Source: Pseudoscleropodium purum
Lineage: Eukaryota; Streptophyta; Bryopsida; Hypnales; Brachytheciaceae
DNA length: 64,000 bases
NCBI GenBank assembly: GCA_963969395.1
Contig: OZ017797.1
Span: 19,282,001-19,346,000 of the forward strand
Direction of reading: 5' to 3'
Shown: piece by piece, positions 1 through 11,040 of the stretch
Numbering within the stretch: position 1 is the stretch's first letter
How the letters are laid out: each line of letters begins with the position of its first letter
The notes under the pieces: model-generated
Told to the model about the DNA's origin: nothing
Databases searched by the model: none
The model's input: the letters and a program-made list of their open reading frames with translations, nothing else
Translations under genes and position numbers: made by a program

Positions 1-220
1 CAGGGTTCTTATTTATGAAGCTACATTAGGTTTCGTTGGTAATGGATTGACGATTCTAGAACATCTTATATTCTTTAGTATAATATGTGTGAATTTCAAC
101 GTGCTGATCATTGGCGTATGCTCGCTAGGCTCTCAGATCATGAGCATATGTAGGCAAGAGTTAATAAAGGTTGGGCAAAGATCGCTTTTAGGGGTAGGTA
201 CCATCTGTATTGGCTACATT

Positions 221-2011
221 CTATACTACGATCATATTACTTACTCGACTATGCACAGGGAATTTTAACAGTAGTACTGGGCATGAATTTGATGCTCTCT
301 TTTCTTTCGTGAACTTAATTCCTTTGGATCGCAGTTTGCAAAAGCAGGTTAATGAATGCGAACCTGAGCTGTAATTTCGACTTGGTCTCCCTCTTCGACG
401 GTGTCCTTTGGTAACAATCTGGACCCGAAACTGCCCTTCTGCAACATGCGTGAACAGGAGGTGGTCATGAAGCTTGACCATATTGTCCACAGCGAAGTCG
501 AACCACCCTGCTCTCAATTTGACTTTTTTGTATTGCTGTTGAACAGTGATCTGGCAAACGACATGCCAGACGCGCCCCGAGGGTCCCTGGAGACTTATGT
601 ATTCCTTGAACAGGTCGTCATGGCGTTGTGTGAAGGTAGCTGGAACCTCCTGCAATACATTGGCATCGAATGAAACGTGCGATGTTTGGTGGGGGACCTT
701 CGTCGTAAAGTATATACACCTAAGTGCATCCAAATTAGACATCTGAGCATGATTACTATTATTAGACTGACTTAACTTTTGTTTGGTGTCGGAAGCGGAT
801 TCTGATGTATCCTGCCTGTATGTTTGGACACTGTTCGAAAAACCTATGAATTTTCAAGATGCTGCTCCTGGAAGTGACCCTTGAATTCTGATCTAACCAT
901 GTACATTCTTGTGAAGTATCTATTGGGGTTGCTTATAGATAAGAGTTAAAATTTTTAGTGTATGTACCTTAACAAGGAGCTGAGCAGATTTTCATCATTT
1001 AAGTCAGTAACGTTCTAGCAAGTCATTTTTCATGAACTCACCAATTGTGCGCAATTTGGACCACTTTCGTTCTTCAAACTGAGGGCAGGCACCTTCTTGA
1101 TGAAATTAGGGGACGTGGAAGACACCTTGCGGAAGGCATTTTTATGGAAGGCGCTTCTCTGGGATGACTGGAAGCTGTCGGTGTCCTCCAAGTGAACTTC
1201 ACTCCCCTTCAAGGTGTACTCTGACTCGCTGGGCTCTTGGCTGTCGTCATCAGAGAGGTCAACCACTGCTGGCTTTGCTGCAGAGCTTCCCCTCAGTCTT
1301 CTTTTCCAGGGTTCGTGTACTGTGACATCTTCTTCCCAGAGATCTCGTTCAGCTGATAGACTCCTTCCGTGGAAATTTTCCTCATTCTCGTTTGGCCAAA
1401 TGAAGGACGGTTGCAGCTGCGGCCTCATTGCCGATGTAGCCGAAGGGGAAGCTGCATAGTTGTTTCCATTGTAGCTTGCTTTGAATGAGCCGAGCCTTCT
1501 CCGAATTCCGACATCGTCAAAGACGTAGACCTTGAACTTGGAGAATGCGGTGAGGACGAACAGGACGTGGTCACCCTGGTTCAATCCTAGGTCGTTTACA
1601 AGAGTTCTCCACCCCCGGTCCAACATGACTCTCCTGTGTTTGCACACTAGGATGTTCACTCGCATGTTCCATATGCTCTTGCAGGGACCCCTCACCTCCA
1701 CCATGTTGTTGAACTTGTCGCCATGTCCTTGCACGAAATCTGCAGGTATTTCCTGCAATTCCGCAATCTCACTGTTACTGCACCCAACATCAAAATGCGT
1801 GTTATGGAAAAAGGAAGAAACCGGAGAAAGGATGCTCGATCGAGCTCACCAGTCTTGGGCAAGGATTGGTTGGACGCCATAGCATGAAGCTGCTGACATT
1901 CTTGAGGAAGTACGGGCACTTGAGGGGCGGCACCTGCTGCAGCATCTTGCTCATCCACTTGCAGGATTTGCCTTGCGCACAGGATCTCGGGCATTTCCTG
2001 TACCTGGCCAT
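221..2011 (-). CDS. Protein with two B3 DNA-binding domains (REM-like)
   Basis: Predicted nuclear DNA-binding protein of the plant B3 superfamily. Three exons fit: 2011-1850, 1752-1042 and 742-221, all phase 0, giving about 464 residues. Exon 1 starts MARYRKCPRSC and leads into the first B3 strand (KCPYFLKNVSSF). Exon 2 continues it with EIPADFVQGHGDKF, GPCKSIWNMRV and GLNQGDHVLFV, then a low-complexity acidic and serine-rich linker. Exon 3 holds a second B3 domain (CIYFTTKVPHQTSHVSFDA, LQEVPATF, GPSGRVWHV, FRVQIV). The tandem B3 domains without other domains resemble the REM group, whose members are poorly characterised regulators. After the second B3 the open frame carries RRRGRPSR, which resembles an AT-hook core, and about 50 more residues. 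The acidic +1 frame ending near base 348 is a possible alternative C terminus. Domain calls are firm; the last 50 residues are not. Confidence 0.8.
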
Positions 2012-5000
2012 TTTCCTTCAATTTACGACGTCGTCTCCACTTCGAGCTTCGAGAAAACCTTCAAAAGCATCGCTCCCCTCAGAGGATTCCGCAGAGAGTC
2101 ATGCAATTATGGACTCAAACGACGTGAAGTTACTCAAGGAGGCTATCGTTATGGAATGGAAATGAGCCTCACTTCCAACAGAATTGTTGTCAAAGCAGTT
2201 GAAGGAATGCTTGAGTGCTAATCCGTGGCTGCAACCGACTCACATGCCGCATTGTTACTGTCGCACATGTTTCGTACTTGGCATGACGTACCTTCTCAAT
2301 CTCTTTGATCCCCTCTGGACAAACACAGTTGTACTATCTAGATTATTTGAAGTCTCAATTTACTTGCCTGTCTGTCTGTCGCACGACATGGTTTAGCAGC
2401 TGTGAGAACCTACCCGAGATGGGAACTAAAAAGATTGAAAAGTGTGTCATTTACTGTAAAGAGCATGTTAACCAATGCTTGTATTTTTCTGTAGCTTTGG
2501 GGTACCTCCTACTTGAGATGGGCTCAAGATTGTGCACAACAAAAATATGTGTGGAAGCAACTCCTCAAGAATGTTATGTGCACTAAACTTAGATTATTTA
2601 GCCCCAACACATCAGAGACTCATCATGATATAATTGACTTGTGTTTACACTATGCAATTGTATTTCTCTTTTTGCTTGGGAAGGCTTGGTGCATATTTCT
2701 TATATCCCAAAATGATCTTTTGGTTGTACAAAATATTTAGGATTAAAGTAGATAATAATGTTATATCAATGTGTTTCTAAGTATTTTAAGGAAGTTGTTA
2801 TTCATTCATTGAATCTTCAAGAACAGAAATGAATATTTTAGAGCAACCAAAAGATTTTTTTTAGGACAAAAAAATTAAGGGAAATTGGAAGATCATTTGG
2901 GAATGGAGGGAGTACTCACACCTAAACTTCTTAGTCTCATAGCCTAGGTACCCAAAATGCATCTTATTATCAATGTAGTTTTTTTACATTATGACAATCA
3001 ATCAATGTTGTAAGGAATGAAAATATTATAGAAGTGTTGGATGGAGGATGCTAGACCTAAGAAAGAGGTCACATGATCCTTTCCATAAATGTTTAGTTCA
3101 TTATATATATGCAACTCCTTGTAATATATTTGAGTGTGATAATGAAAGTTTATAGTGAGTTTCAAACTACATAAGGTTGGATGATCCATTGCAAGTTATT
3201 CCTTTGGTCATTACACATATTTTAGACTTATTTCATATACAAATTCATTTTGGCAAAAAAAAACAAAGATCAAAATATTCTATATGTATATTTGTTGACT
3301 CATTTTTGACAAAAAAAAAATTGACACAATATAAATGGATAAAGCAAAAACATATAGCTTACAAGGTGGGGGTATTTTTATCCCTTTGAATGCAAATGTT
3401 TCTCTCTTCATTGCCAACTCCATTGCAACAATATTCCAAAAGTGTTCCTAAGAGATTGTAGGACAACAAATGAATTGATTGCTTTGTATAGAAACTTTGC
3501 GGCTCCATTCATAGAATTTATAAAATTTTATTTTGCAATACAATTCCAAACCTATCAACCTTCATTTCACACTTCAAAATAATTATAAATGAATTGAGTA
3601 CAATTTTCACTACATTAGAATCGATCCAAATGTACAGGTTGTAATTGGCCATTGGGACTAATTTTGTGTCATCTTACCTTGTGATTGTTCTTTATGATTT
3701 GGTGGCAAGATAGAGGATGAAATATGAAAGAAGATGTTATTGAGGTTTAAATGTATCATAAATATTAACTCTTTAGCACCTTAAGCTTTTATTGAATTTT
3801 TGCACATTCTCATAACTATCTAAAAGAATTATTGCTTTCAAGCACTCTATTTATCATCAAATTATAAATTGTGGAGCCCTTAGGATTAAGTTTGTATAAC
3901 CTTGCCTATGATAGACAAAAAGACCCATCACAAGCACCTAGGGAATGACCCATTAAAGTCTTACATCATATCATACAAACATTTTTCAATAAATGAGATT
4001 TGGGCTACATTAGGTTGAGTTTATGGCTACAATCAATGTCTTTAGCTGATGGCAATGGAGTGATTAGGGAGTGCAGTAGGAACTTCTACCTTTTGAGTGG
4101 AAACTCATCACAAAACATAACTTTTTCAAACCTTCATGTTGTCGCCATGTTAGGAAATATTGTAACCTTGCTTTAGATGAGTAAAATGACCATTATTGAT
4201 ATGCTTTTCATTATTGGTTTGGAGGTAGTCTAGAAAGTCTTTTGGGCCAATTGGGCAACTTAACACACTTCAAAAAATCATAACAATTTTATACTTTGCC
4301 AAAAAAAATAAAAAAAAATTCAATTGCTCTCTCCATTTTTTACATTTGTCTTTATGAGAATTTTTTTTCATGAAATTCAACAATGCCAACAACAAGGCAA
4401 AACCATTCATTCTTTGTGTTATAGGCTGGTTTACCCAAACATTGCAAAAGTTATATGGTACATTGGTATCATTGGCCTGTAGAATTACCTGCACTGCTGC
4501 TTGGCATTTGCAATGGTATTTTATCTGGTTATGATTTTGTACCACCTAATCTCACGGGAAATTCGAGTATGGAAATGCTAATGTAACATCATGTCACCTC
4601 GTCCTGTCAGTCCTTGCTCCATTTGTTGGAGTGCACTAACTTATGCGAGTTATGAAACAAAGTCTAAACAATTCAATTAAATGCTCAGTACTCAGTAAGG
4701 TGTACTACTCAGCAGAACACTGCCAGAAGTCATTGTACCTATGTCATAGTCATTGCACTAATGCATCACTCTATTAAGGTAGAAGTACCTATTTCAGACA
4801 GGCCTCCTGTAATTGTTTTGTAGGCTAACCTATTATGGACAACAATGGGATGTAATGGTCATTGAAAAAGATGCCTGGTTCGTACTTTCTCGTCCACTCA
4901 TCTCTTTTTCCTCTTTGCCTAAGGAGAAGTGCCAAAGCTAACTACAATAGGTGGGTCTACAAAATTGGAATGGGTCTGGGTGCATAATCCATTTTATATT

Positions 5001-5361
5001 CAATAAAATATTCATTTTTAGAGAAATTTTTTCTTTCTTTTAGGCATTCTTCTGCAACCTTATTTTTGCACACACTAAATTCAGTTTCCCATGACTTTCC
5101 TACATCGTCTAGTATGAAATGCTTAAGTTATTCGAAATAGGTACTTCTACTTTAAATAAATTGGTTGGGGGAAGACATGCTCAAGATAAGAAGAAAGTAT
5201 TGATGGCTCTATTTATCTAGTATTTAAAATAGTGCACATGATGTGAAAAAAATATGATCCTATAATTATGATTGTCATGTTCATTACAACTCAAAGGTAA
5301 TGGTATTGTTTAGGTTTACACTAGTAGTGATAAAATAAACAAAGTTTGGTCCAAAATGACC
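2012..5361. other. AT-rich spacer without a recognisable gene
   Basis: It begins with the presumed promoter of the B3 gene on the minus strand and then becomes strongly AT-rich with many short homopolymer runs. The open frames are short and look random. Bases about 4010-4440 form one copy of a dispersed repeat whose second copy lies near 34910-35365. Confidence 0.6.
4010..4440 (+). repeat. Dispersed repeat, copy 1
   Basis: Long shared blocks with 34910-35365 in the same orientation, including CTACAATCAATG-type starts, GAGTAAAATGACCA, TTATTGGTTTGG, CAACTTAACACACTTCAAAA and TTTTTACATTTGTCTTTAT. The two copies have drifted and differ by small indels. There is no coding capacity. It is probably an old fragment of a transposable element whose type cannot be told from this window. 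Confidence 0.7.
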
Positions 5362-5839
5362 TTAACCCCTAAAGGACCAAGCTACGTTTTTTGGCAACAT
5401 AGTGAATTTAGGTAGCTCACTACAGATGGAGTTTTAATTAGTTTGTGGGAAGGTATGGTTTTCAAGGACTCCATACCTACCTGCAAACTAAAACTCCTCA
5501 TAACTTTCATTTCATTAATCAAAATGGAATGATTGAAAGCTTCCCACTCCTATATAAACCTAAAGAACCAATTTCAAATTTTTCTTTTTTTTTAAAAGTG
5601 ATTTCTAAAGAAGTTTTTTGAGCTGCCCAAGCTGCCCATGGAACAAAGAAAATTGCATATCATGCAATAACTTTTTGACCATGTAATCATAAGTTACAAA
5701 AATGATCAGGCCTTGAAACTACTCCTTGGGCACATGTTTAGTAAAAATTTCAGCACAAAATAATTAAAATTCCATTTGTAGTGAGCTACCTAAATTCACT
5801 ATATTGCCAAAAAACGTAGCTTGGTTCTTTAGGGGTTAA
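5362..5839. mobile_element. 478-bp foldback (MITE-like) element with ~70-bp terminal inverted repeats
   Basis: The left end (5362 to about 5433, starting TTAACCCCTAAAGGACCAAG) is matched in inverted orientation by the right end (about 5768-5839, ending GGTTCTTTAGGGGTTAA) with only a few mismatches over some 70 bp. Both ends carry TTAA at the outer edge, so TTAA may be the duplicated target site and the element proper would begin CCCC. There is no open frame for a transposase, so it would be non-autonomous. A second, inner inverted repeat at 5428-5497 forms a hairpin. The element lies in the spacer between the B3 and OTU genes. Confidence 0.75.
5428..5497. repeat. Internal hairpin inside the foldback element
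   Basis: The arm starting GGAGTTTTAATTAGTTTG (5428-5458) is complementary to the arm at 5471-5497 ending AAACTAAAACTCC, apart from a four-base indel and a few mismatches; the loop is about 12 bases. If transcribed it would fold like a small-RNA precursor, but no transcription signal was identified. Confidence 0.6.
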
Positions 5840-7012
5840 ACTATCTCTAGTGCTAGGTGGATGATAGAGACTTCTTTTAGAATCTACATGGGTCATGGTT
5901 CAATTCCCCATGCTGACATTGCTTATGTGGGGCTCTTCATGCTTGTGCACAAGGAGGGGGGTTTGTTCTTCTATTTGTTCTTGACAAGGATACTCAAGGT
6001 GTATAATAACCAAAGTTTTGAAAGAGTTGGTCTTCTTTTATTGAGTATGCTAAAGCAAAGCTACTTTATGATACACAATGTCAAACTCCCTTGCATTGAC
6101 ATATATGGAAGATTAGGTGTAACAAAGAAAATATGCAAGGATGAAAACACATTGTACCGCACCATTTTGTGCATGATGACATGAAAAGAAATACAAATAT
6201 AAATACAAAGTTGTGGGAACATGAATTGGAAGGCAAGGTTTGGGCTTGTTACAATTTCAAAAAATAAACAATTGTGTGTGTATCAAAAGTTATGATATTA
6301 GAAGGGAACGAAAGGTAGGATGAGCATCTTTGTGAAGCTTATACTAAATCTTTCTTTGACTTTTGAAAGTTGGCAAGTTTGTAACTAATATCATATAGTA
6401 TGCATTGGTAATAAAAGCTAGGTGCAATTAAAAAAAACTCATTCTAAGAAGAGCAAAAGTCTCTAGATCCTATTAGACAAGCCAAGTAGTTTGGGTCGCA
6501 AAAATATTTTTAATTCTAACTTCAAAACACTAAATTAATCCTACAATCTACATAGTTGATCTTTCTAATGTTTTTCCCACACATTGCTATAGTAGTCTAA
6601 TATTATGTTGTATTTGCACAATTTCAGTTTTTTTTTGTCATACATAATTTTTTTTAATACATTATGAAGTGTTTTTTGGTGCAATTTTTTGCTTGAAAAC
6701 AACCACTTGGTCCTTAAGAGGTTAAATTGAGTACATAAAAATGCCTATAATATTACCTTTTCTAATATTACATCCTCACTATTGTTACAAAATTCAATAA
6801 TTAGAACAATGATTGTAATTAAGTAATATTTTGTGTTTTCTTTTTCTATAAACTTGTTAATTTAGATGGTGTTAGATCCTATGGTTACAATTCAAAAAAT
6901 TCTTAAAAGTTATCAAATGTTTTGACATTTTTGTTTTGTTAGAAACATACTCCAAGAAGCTTAAAATAAACACATTTAAGCATTAAGGGTTTAAATATAC
7001 TTAGAATCAGAT
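5840..7012. other. AT-rich spacer without a gene
   Basis: No convincing coding sequence. One short stretch, CTTGGTCCTTAAGAGGTTAA near 6706-6726, resembles the right terminus of the foldback element at 5362-5839. Confidence 0.5.
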
Positions 7013-8265
7013 TTGAAACAAACAAAATCATGCTTTTTCACTGCCAGGAACCCACTGAAATCTCCAAAAATCTCCAAAATTCAAACACTATACCAAGGCC
7101 ACCTTGTCCACGGTGGAAAATCGATTGGCTCCTCTCCATCATGCCAAGTCAGCGAATTGCTACGTCAAAACGCTGACGTGGCCATGAAATCGGGGATCAC
7201 GCACACAGCAAACACCACAGCACAGAGCTCTCACCCCAGAAGGCCTCTCGTCGGAGACTTGAGATTTATGATTTCGTTTATCAGAACCCACAATTGGTTT
7301 CTCTCTTTGGAAATCGATGCACTGCTCCTTTCATTTGCTAATTCAATTCAATCTTCTCAATCTTGTCTTATGGTGCTCTAATGCTGGTGGGTCATCTCTC
7401 CTTCACCTCTTGTTTGTATCCTACTTTTGGCATTCAAAGCAAGAGGTCTCACATCAGCTTCCTTGAACAAAAAATTTGCAATTTGAAACTAGTATCTTAT
7501 GTTACACAACCAATATTTGCGTGTCTGGTATTGGTTCTCTTTTTCGCTCAATTAGAAGTTTAGGGTTGATCCATTTATGTGCGGTTTGCGTGAATGCCTC
7601 GATTGATTGGTTTCTCTACCATGGATTTTGTGAAACAGTGTTGTATGATGCAAAACTAATGTGATTTTCTACTCACATTATAAAGTTGGGGTTCATTAAT
7701 ACGTCTGTGGTCTGCATGTTGATTTGGGTGATTGGTTCCTCGAGTACCATATTTGTGAATTGTGCCAGAGTGATTCTTTTGAAAGCATTAGAATACTTTA
7801 TGAACAGTTGCGCACTTGTTTCTTGAGGGTTGCAGTACGATATGCCATGAGATTTGAAGTGGTGGCTTTGTGCGTGACGAGATTGGATTTTTCAATGGTG
7901 CGATATTAGTTTCCCCTCAGTGCCGTTGGAGTGAGGAATAATCCTTAAGTGATGTCTTAATTACGCATACTTTTATAGCTTCTGTGTTTGTTGAACTGTG
8001 CAGAATTGGTTTTATCTGGATACATTTGTGGCAGATGTTTAAATCCCATCTTTCCATGGAAATTTTGCAGCAATTAACCTAATGAATAGTCTCGTGAATG
8101 GGTCGTGTGGTTAGCCCTAATTGAAGTCTTGGTATACTCTGAAGGTTGTGAATTTGATCTTTGTGCAGGAACTGATGTTTCAAGCGCTGTAAAGTATCGT
8201 GTGGTTTTCCAAGGTTCACATTGGAGAGCAAATTGCGTTGACCTTCATCAGAAGGTGCTGTAAAC
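7013..8265 (+). promoter_or_regulatory. Probable promoter and 5' leader of the OTU protease gene
   Basis: Base composition rises sharply from about 7070. TGACGTGG at 7174-7181 and ACGTCA at 7162-7167 are ACGT-core elements of the type bound by plant bZIP factors. The region 7266-8265 probably holds the 5' UTR; TTTGTGCAG ending near 8168 looks like an acceptor of a leader intron about 100 bp before the start codon. The open frames in this stretch look fortuitous. Confidence 0.4.
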
Positions 8266-11040
8266 ATGATGCTAAAATCTGTTTCTTTCTCACCCTTGGT
8301 CCCGGGAAAAGTCTACAACACCATTCAGAAGTGTAATAGTTTGTTTCTGCGGAATGGTGGGCAGTTGAAAGTGTTCCCCACTTCCTTGACCTACCCTCAA
8401 CATCTCCCTTCTTTCTACCTGCTTGCAGCAAAGAGTAACCCTTCTGGATTACGAAGTTGCGAACTTCCATCCCTGCTCCAACAAGGTGGGGGGAATTCAG
8501 CAGCATTGAAACCTTCGAAGCGGCTTGTAGTTGCTCCTTTTACTCATTGCTATGTGAATAATGTGGTACGTTATCATTACTGTGAAATTTGCAAACATCT
8601 AACAAGGTTTCAATAGAATTAGACTGTTTCAGGAACATTTAGACAACCTCTTAAATAAAATATTTTCCGTCGGAGGTCTCCTTAATGGTCACAATGATTG
8701 TACAGAGGTTCTTAATGATACATGGGAAGACCTATCTTTGAATCATGGAAAAGATTCTCTGTAAGGTTTCTGAAGATTTCAAAAGGTTTTTGAAATAATC
8801 TAGTTTACCTACATATTATGCAAGGTTTGAGACTTTCTTATACGGTTGGTTTTAGGGGTTCCCTTTGCAGTATAGAAGTGGATGGCGCTTTGACAGAATT
8901 GTTTTTTTCACATTGTACAGTTTAGTTTTCAATTGATACTTAGCTTGGTGTTTGGCTTGGCAGAATGGGATTGCGAACAAGAGCTCACAAGCTGTCTGGC
9001 CACGGAGCTCAGACTCCATCAAGTCCAATTCTAGAATAACTGCAAAGGCTACTAATGGAAAGCCCTACATGTCTGCGGAAGGGTCATCATTATCATCATC
9101 ATCTTCTTCTTCTTCTTCCCCAGCATCTGGAAGTGCACAGAAGCAGCTGCAGGCTTTTCGACCATGGCTGTTGTTTGGCCTTTGCTTGTGCGCGTCCGCT
9201 GCTGCAGCTGCCGGGTCCTTTGCCCCTCGAGTATTGATTGGAAGCCCCCCTGCTGCGGCTGAAGCTCTGGCTAGGAGGGCGACACATCCGGCTGCTTCTT
9301 CTAGCTCTCGTTCAGAAAGTGAGGCATCTCATGGGAAGAAAGTTTATTTTGACTATCATGTCACTGGTGAGGTCATGACCCAAATTGGTGATGCAGATAT
9401 TGGTACCTATTTCTTTCTTGTCTGGCATACATTCCTTTTTTTCTCGATTTACTGTGCGAATTATTACCATTTGTGTGAGGACTTCTTAGGTCACATATCT
9501 TCTGGTGTTTATGATTGTTAGAAACTTGTGTGAAATTGAAGGATCGTTCCACATGAGGATAGCCATGATCTAGGCATCTGAAAGCAAGCATTGGTGACGA
9601 GGGGATTGGATTTTGTTTCATTGATCAGTGGTATTTGATGAGCAGGGGTTCCTGGAGATGGAAGGTGTTTGTTTCGTGCAGTAGCACATGGCGCTTGCTT
9701 GAGAAGTGGGAGACCAGGTCCTGATGAAAGTACTCAACGTCAGATGGCTGATGACCTGCGTAACAAAGCTCTAGACGAGCTTGTGCGGCGTCGAGAATCG
9801 TCAGAATGGTATATCCTTGAACACGTTGCTGCCAGAAAACAAATATTGTCGGCGATTGTTGCCAGTTTTAGGGTCGTTATGAATATTTGGCCCCACCTGC
9901 TCCAAGCAAGTAATGGTTTTAGCTTACTGGAATTACTTCCAAGGTGCTCGTACTGCCAAAGTAGCTTCAGTTAGAAAACTGGTGCTAATTTCACACTAAG
10001 TTTCTGGCGCTGGATTTCCATTCGTTTCCATCAATTAACACCCGGATTTTGGATAAGTAAACCAATTGTGCCCATATCAATGTTTTTAAGTAACAATCCG
10101 GTCCGCACCAACTGAAAACAGCTAGTTCACAAACCTTAAGGCACCAGCTAGCTTCTTAGTGCTACTTGGTTGGTTCGACTGCTTCTTGTCATCATCCCTA
10201 GTGCTCTAGTGCTTAGAATTTTTGGTTATCTTGGAATTACTATTTGTCAAAGCTCAGAAAAAGGTGTGAGCTTGGAACATTACACCTAGTCATGCATGAC
10301 GTTCTGGTTTCCGAGGCTTCAGTGGAGATTATTGTGATTAGTGAAACATGAGTCACGGTTGACGTCGCCATATCTCTGCATGTTGAGCATTAAATGTTGA
10401 ATTGATTAGGACTCGTAACATCAGGTGTATATCACATGTATCTGGTGATTATTTCATGTTTGTTTGAACGCTTGAATGTTCTTCTTTGGTCATCAATGTA
10501 CTACGAGAAACATTGAATACCACTTAACGCGCTTGAGATTACTCTCTTGATTAACAGTACATTTTGGCTTACAGGTTTATTGAAGGGGATTTTGATGCAT
10601 ATGTGAGGCGCATGCGTCTCCCCCACACCTGGGGTGGTGAGCCTGAGCTCCTGATGCTTTCCAACGTCCTCCGGTAAGTTCCACTTCTTCATCCAAATGG
10701 CACATTTTAGCATGCTGACTAGTTGCTACCCGAAAACAGTGATAACACATTTTCCGTATCAGAGCTTGAATTTCTCTGTGGAGTTATAATTTCCAATATT
10801 TCTGTATCATTTCATCCATCCGCAAGAACCTCACTTGAATTTCTGGTCAACGTCATATGGTTGGTCGAACTCAGGATGCCCATCACAGTTTACATGAAGG
10901 ATAAAGGTGGTATCATCGCTATTGCTGAGTATGGCCAAGAGTATGGTACCGATAAGCCAATTCGGGTCTTGTATCATGGCTTTGGCCACTACGAAGCGCT
11001 GCATTTACCTGAAGACACACCAATGCCGTCAAGACTGTAA
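8266..11040 (+). CDS. OTU-domain cysteine protease (deubiquitinase-like)
   Basis: Probable deubiquitinating cysteine protease of the ovarian-tumour (OTU) family, closest in feel to the Arabidopsis OTU4-type protein (At3g57810). Five exons join in phase: 8266-8565, 8964-9402, 9646-9808, 10575-10673 and 10875-11040, giving 388 residues. The catalytic motif PGDGRCLFRAVAHG places Asp251 and Cys254; the closing motif YHGFGHYEAL gives catalytic His372. VYMKDKGGIIAIAEYGQEYG between them is typical of this subfamily. The N-terminal 240 residues are not part of the protease: a basic, serine-rich leader that could be an organelle-targeting peptide, a serine run encoded by TCA/TCT triplets, and a hydrophobic segment (PWLLFGLCLC onward, residues about 167-184) that may span a membrane. 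The start at 8266 is the first ATG in frame. All catalytic residues are intact. Confidence 0.9.
9086..9119 (+). repeat. TCA/TCT trinucleotide microsatellite inside a coding exon
   Basis: A short run of TCA then TCT triplets encodes the serine run in exon 2 of the OTU protease. Length changes here would keep the frame and alter only the serine linker before the hydrophobic segment. Confidence 0.7.

Noticed and set aside
7013..7381. 122-residue plus-strand frame upstream of the OTU gene
   Set aside because: It spans the presumed promoter and leader, has no domain and cannot be joined in phase to the OTU exons by a good splice site.
9055..9287. Additional frames in both strands across the serine run
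   Set aside because: They are shadows of the triplet repeat in exon 2 of the OTU protease.
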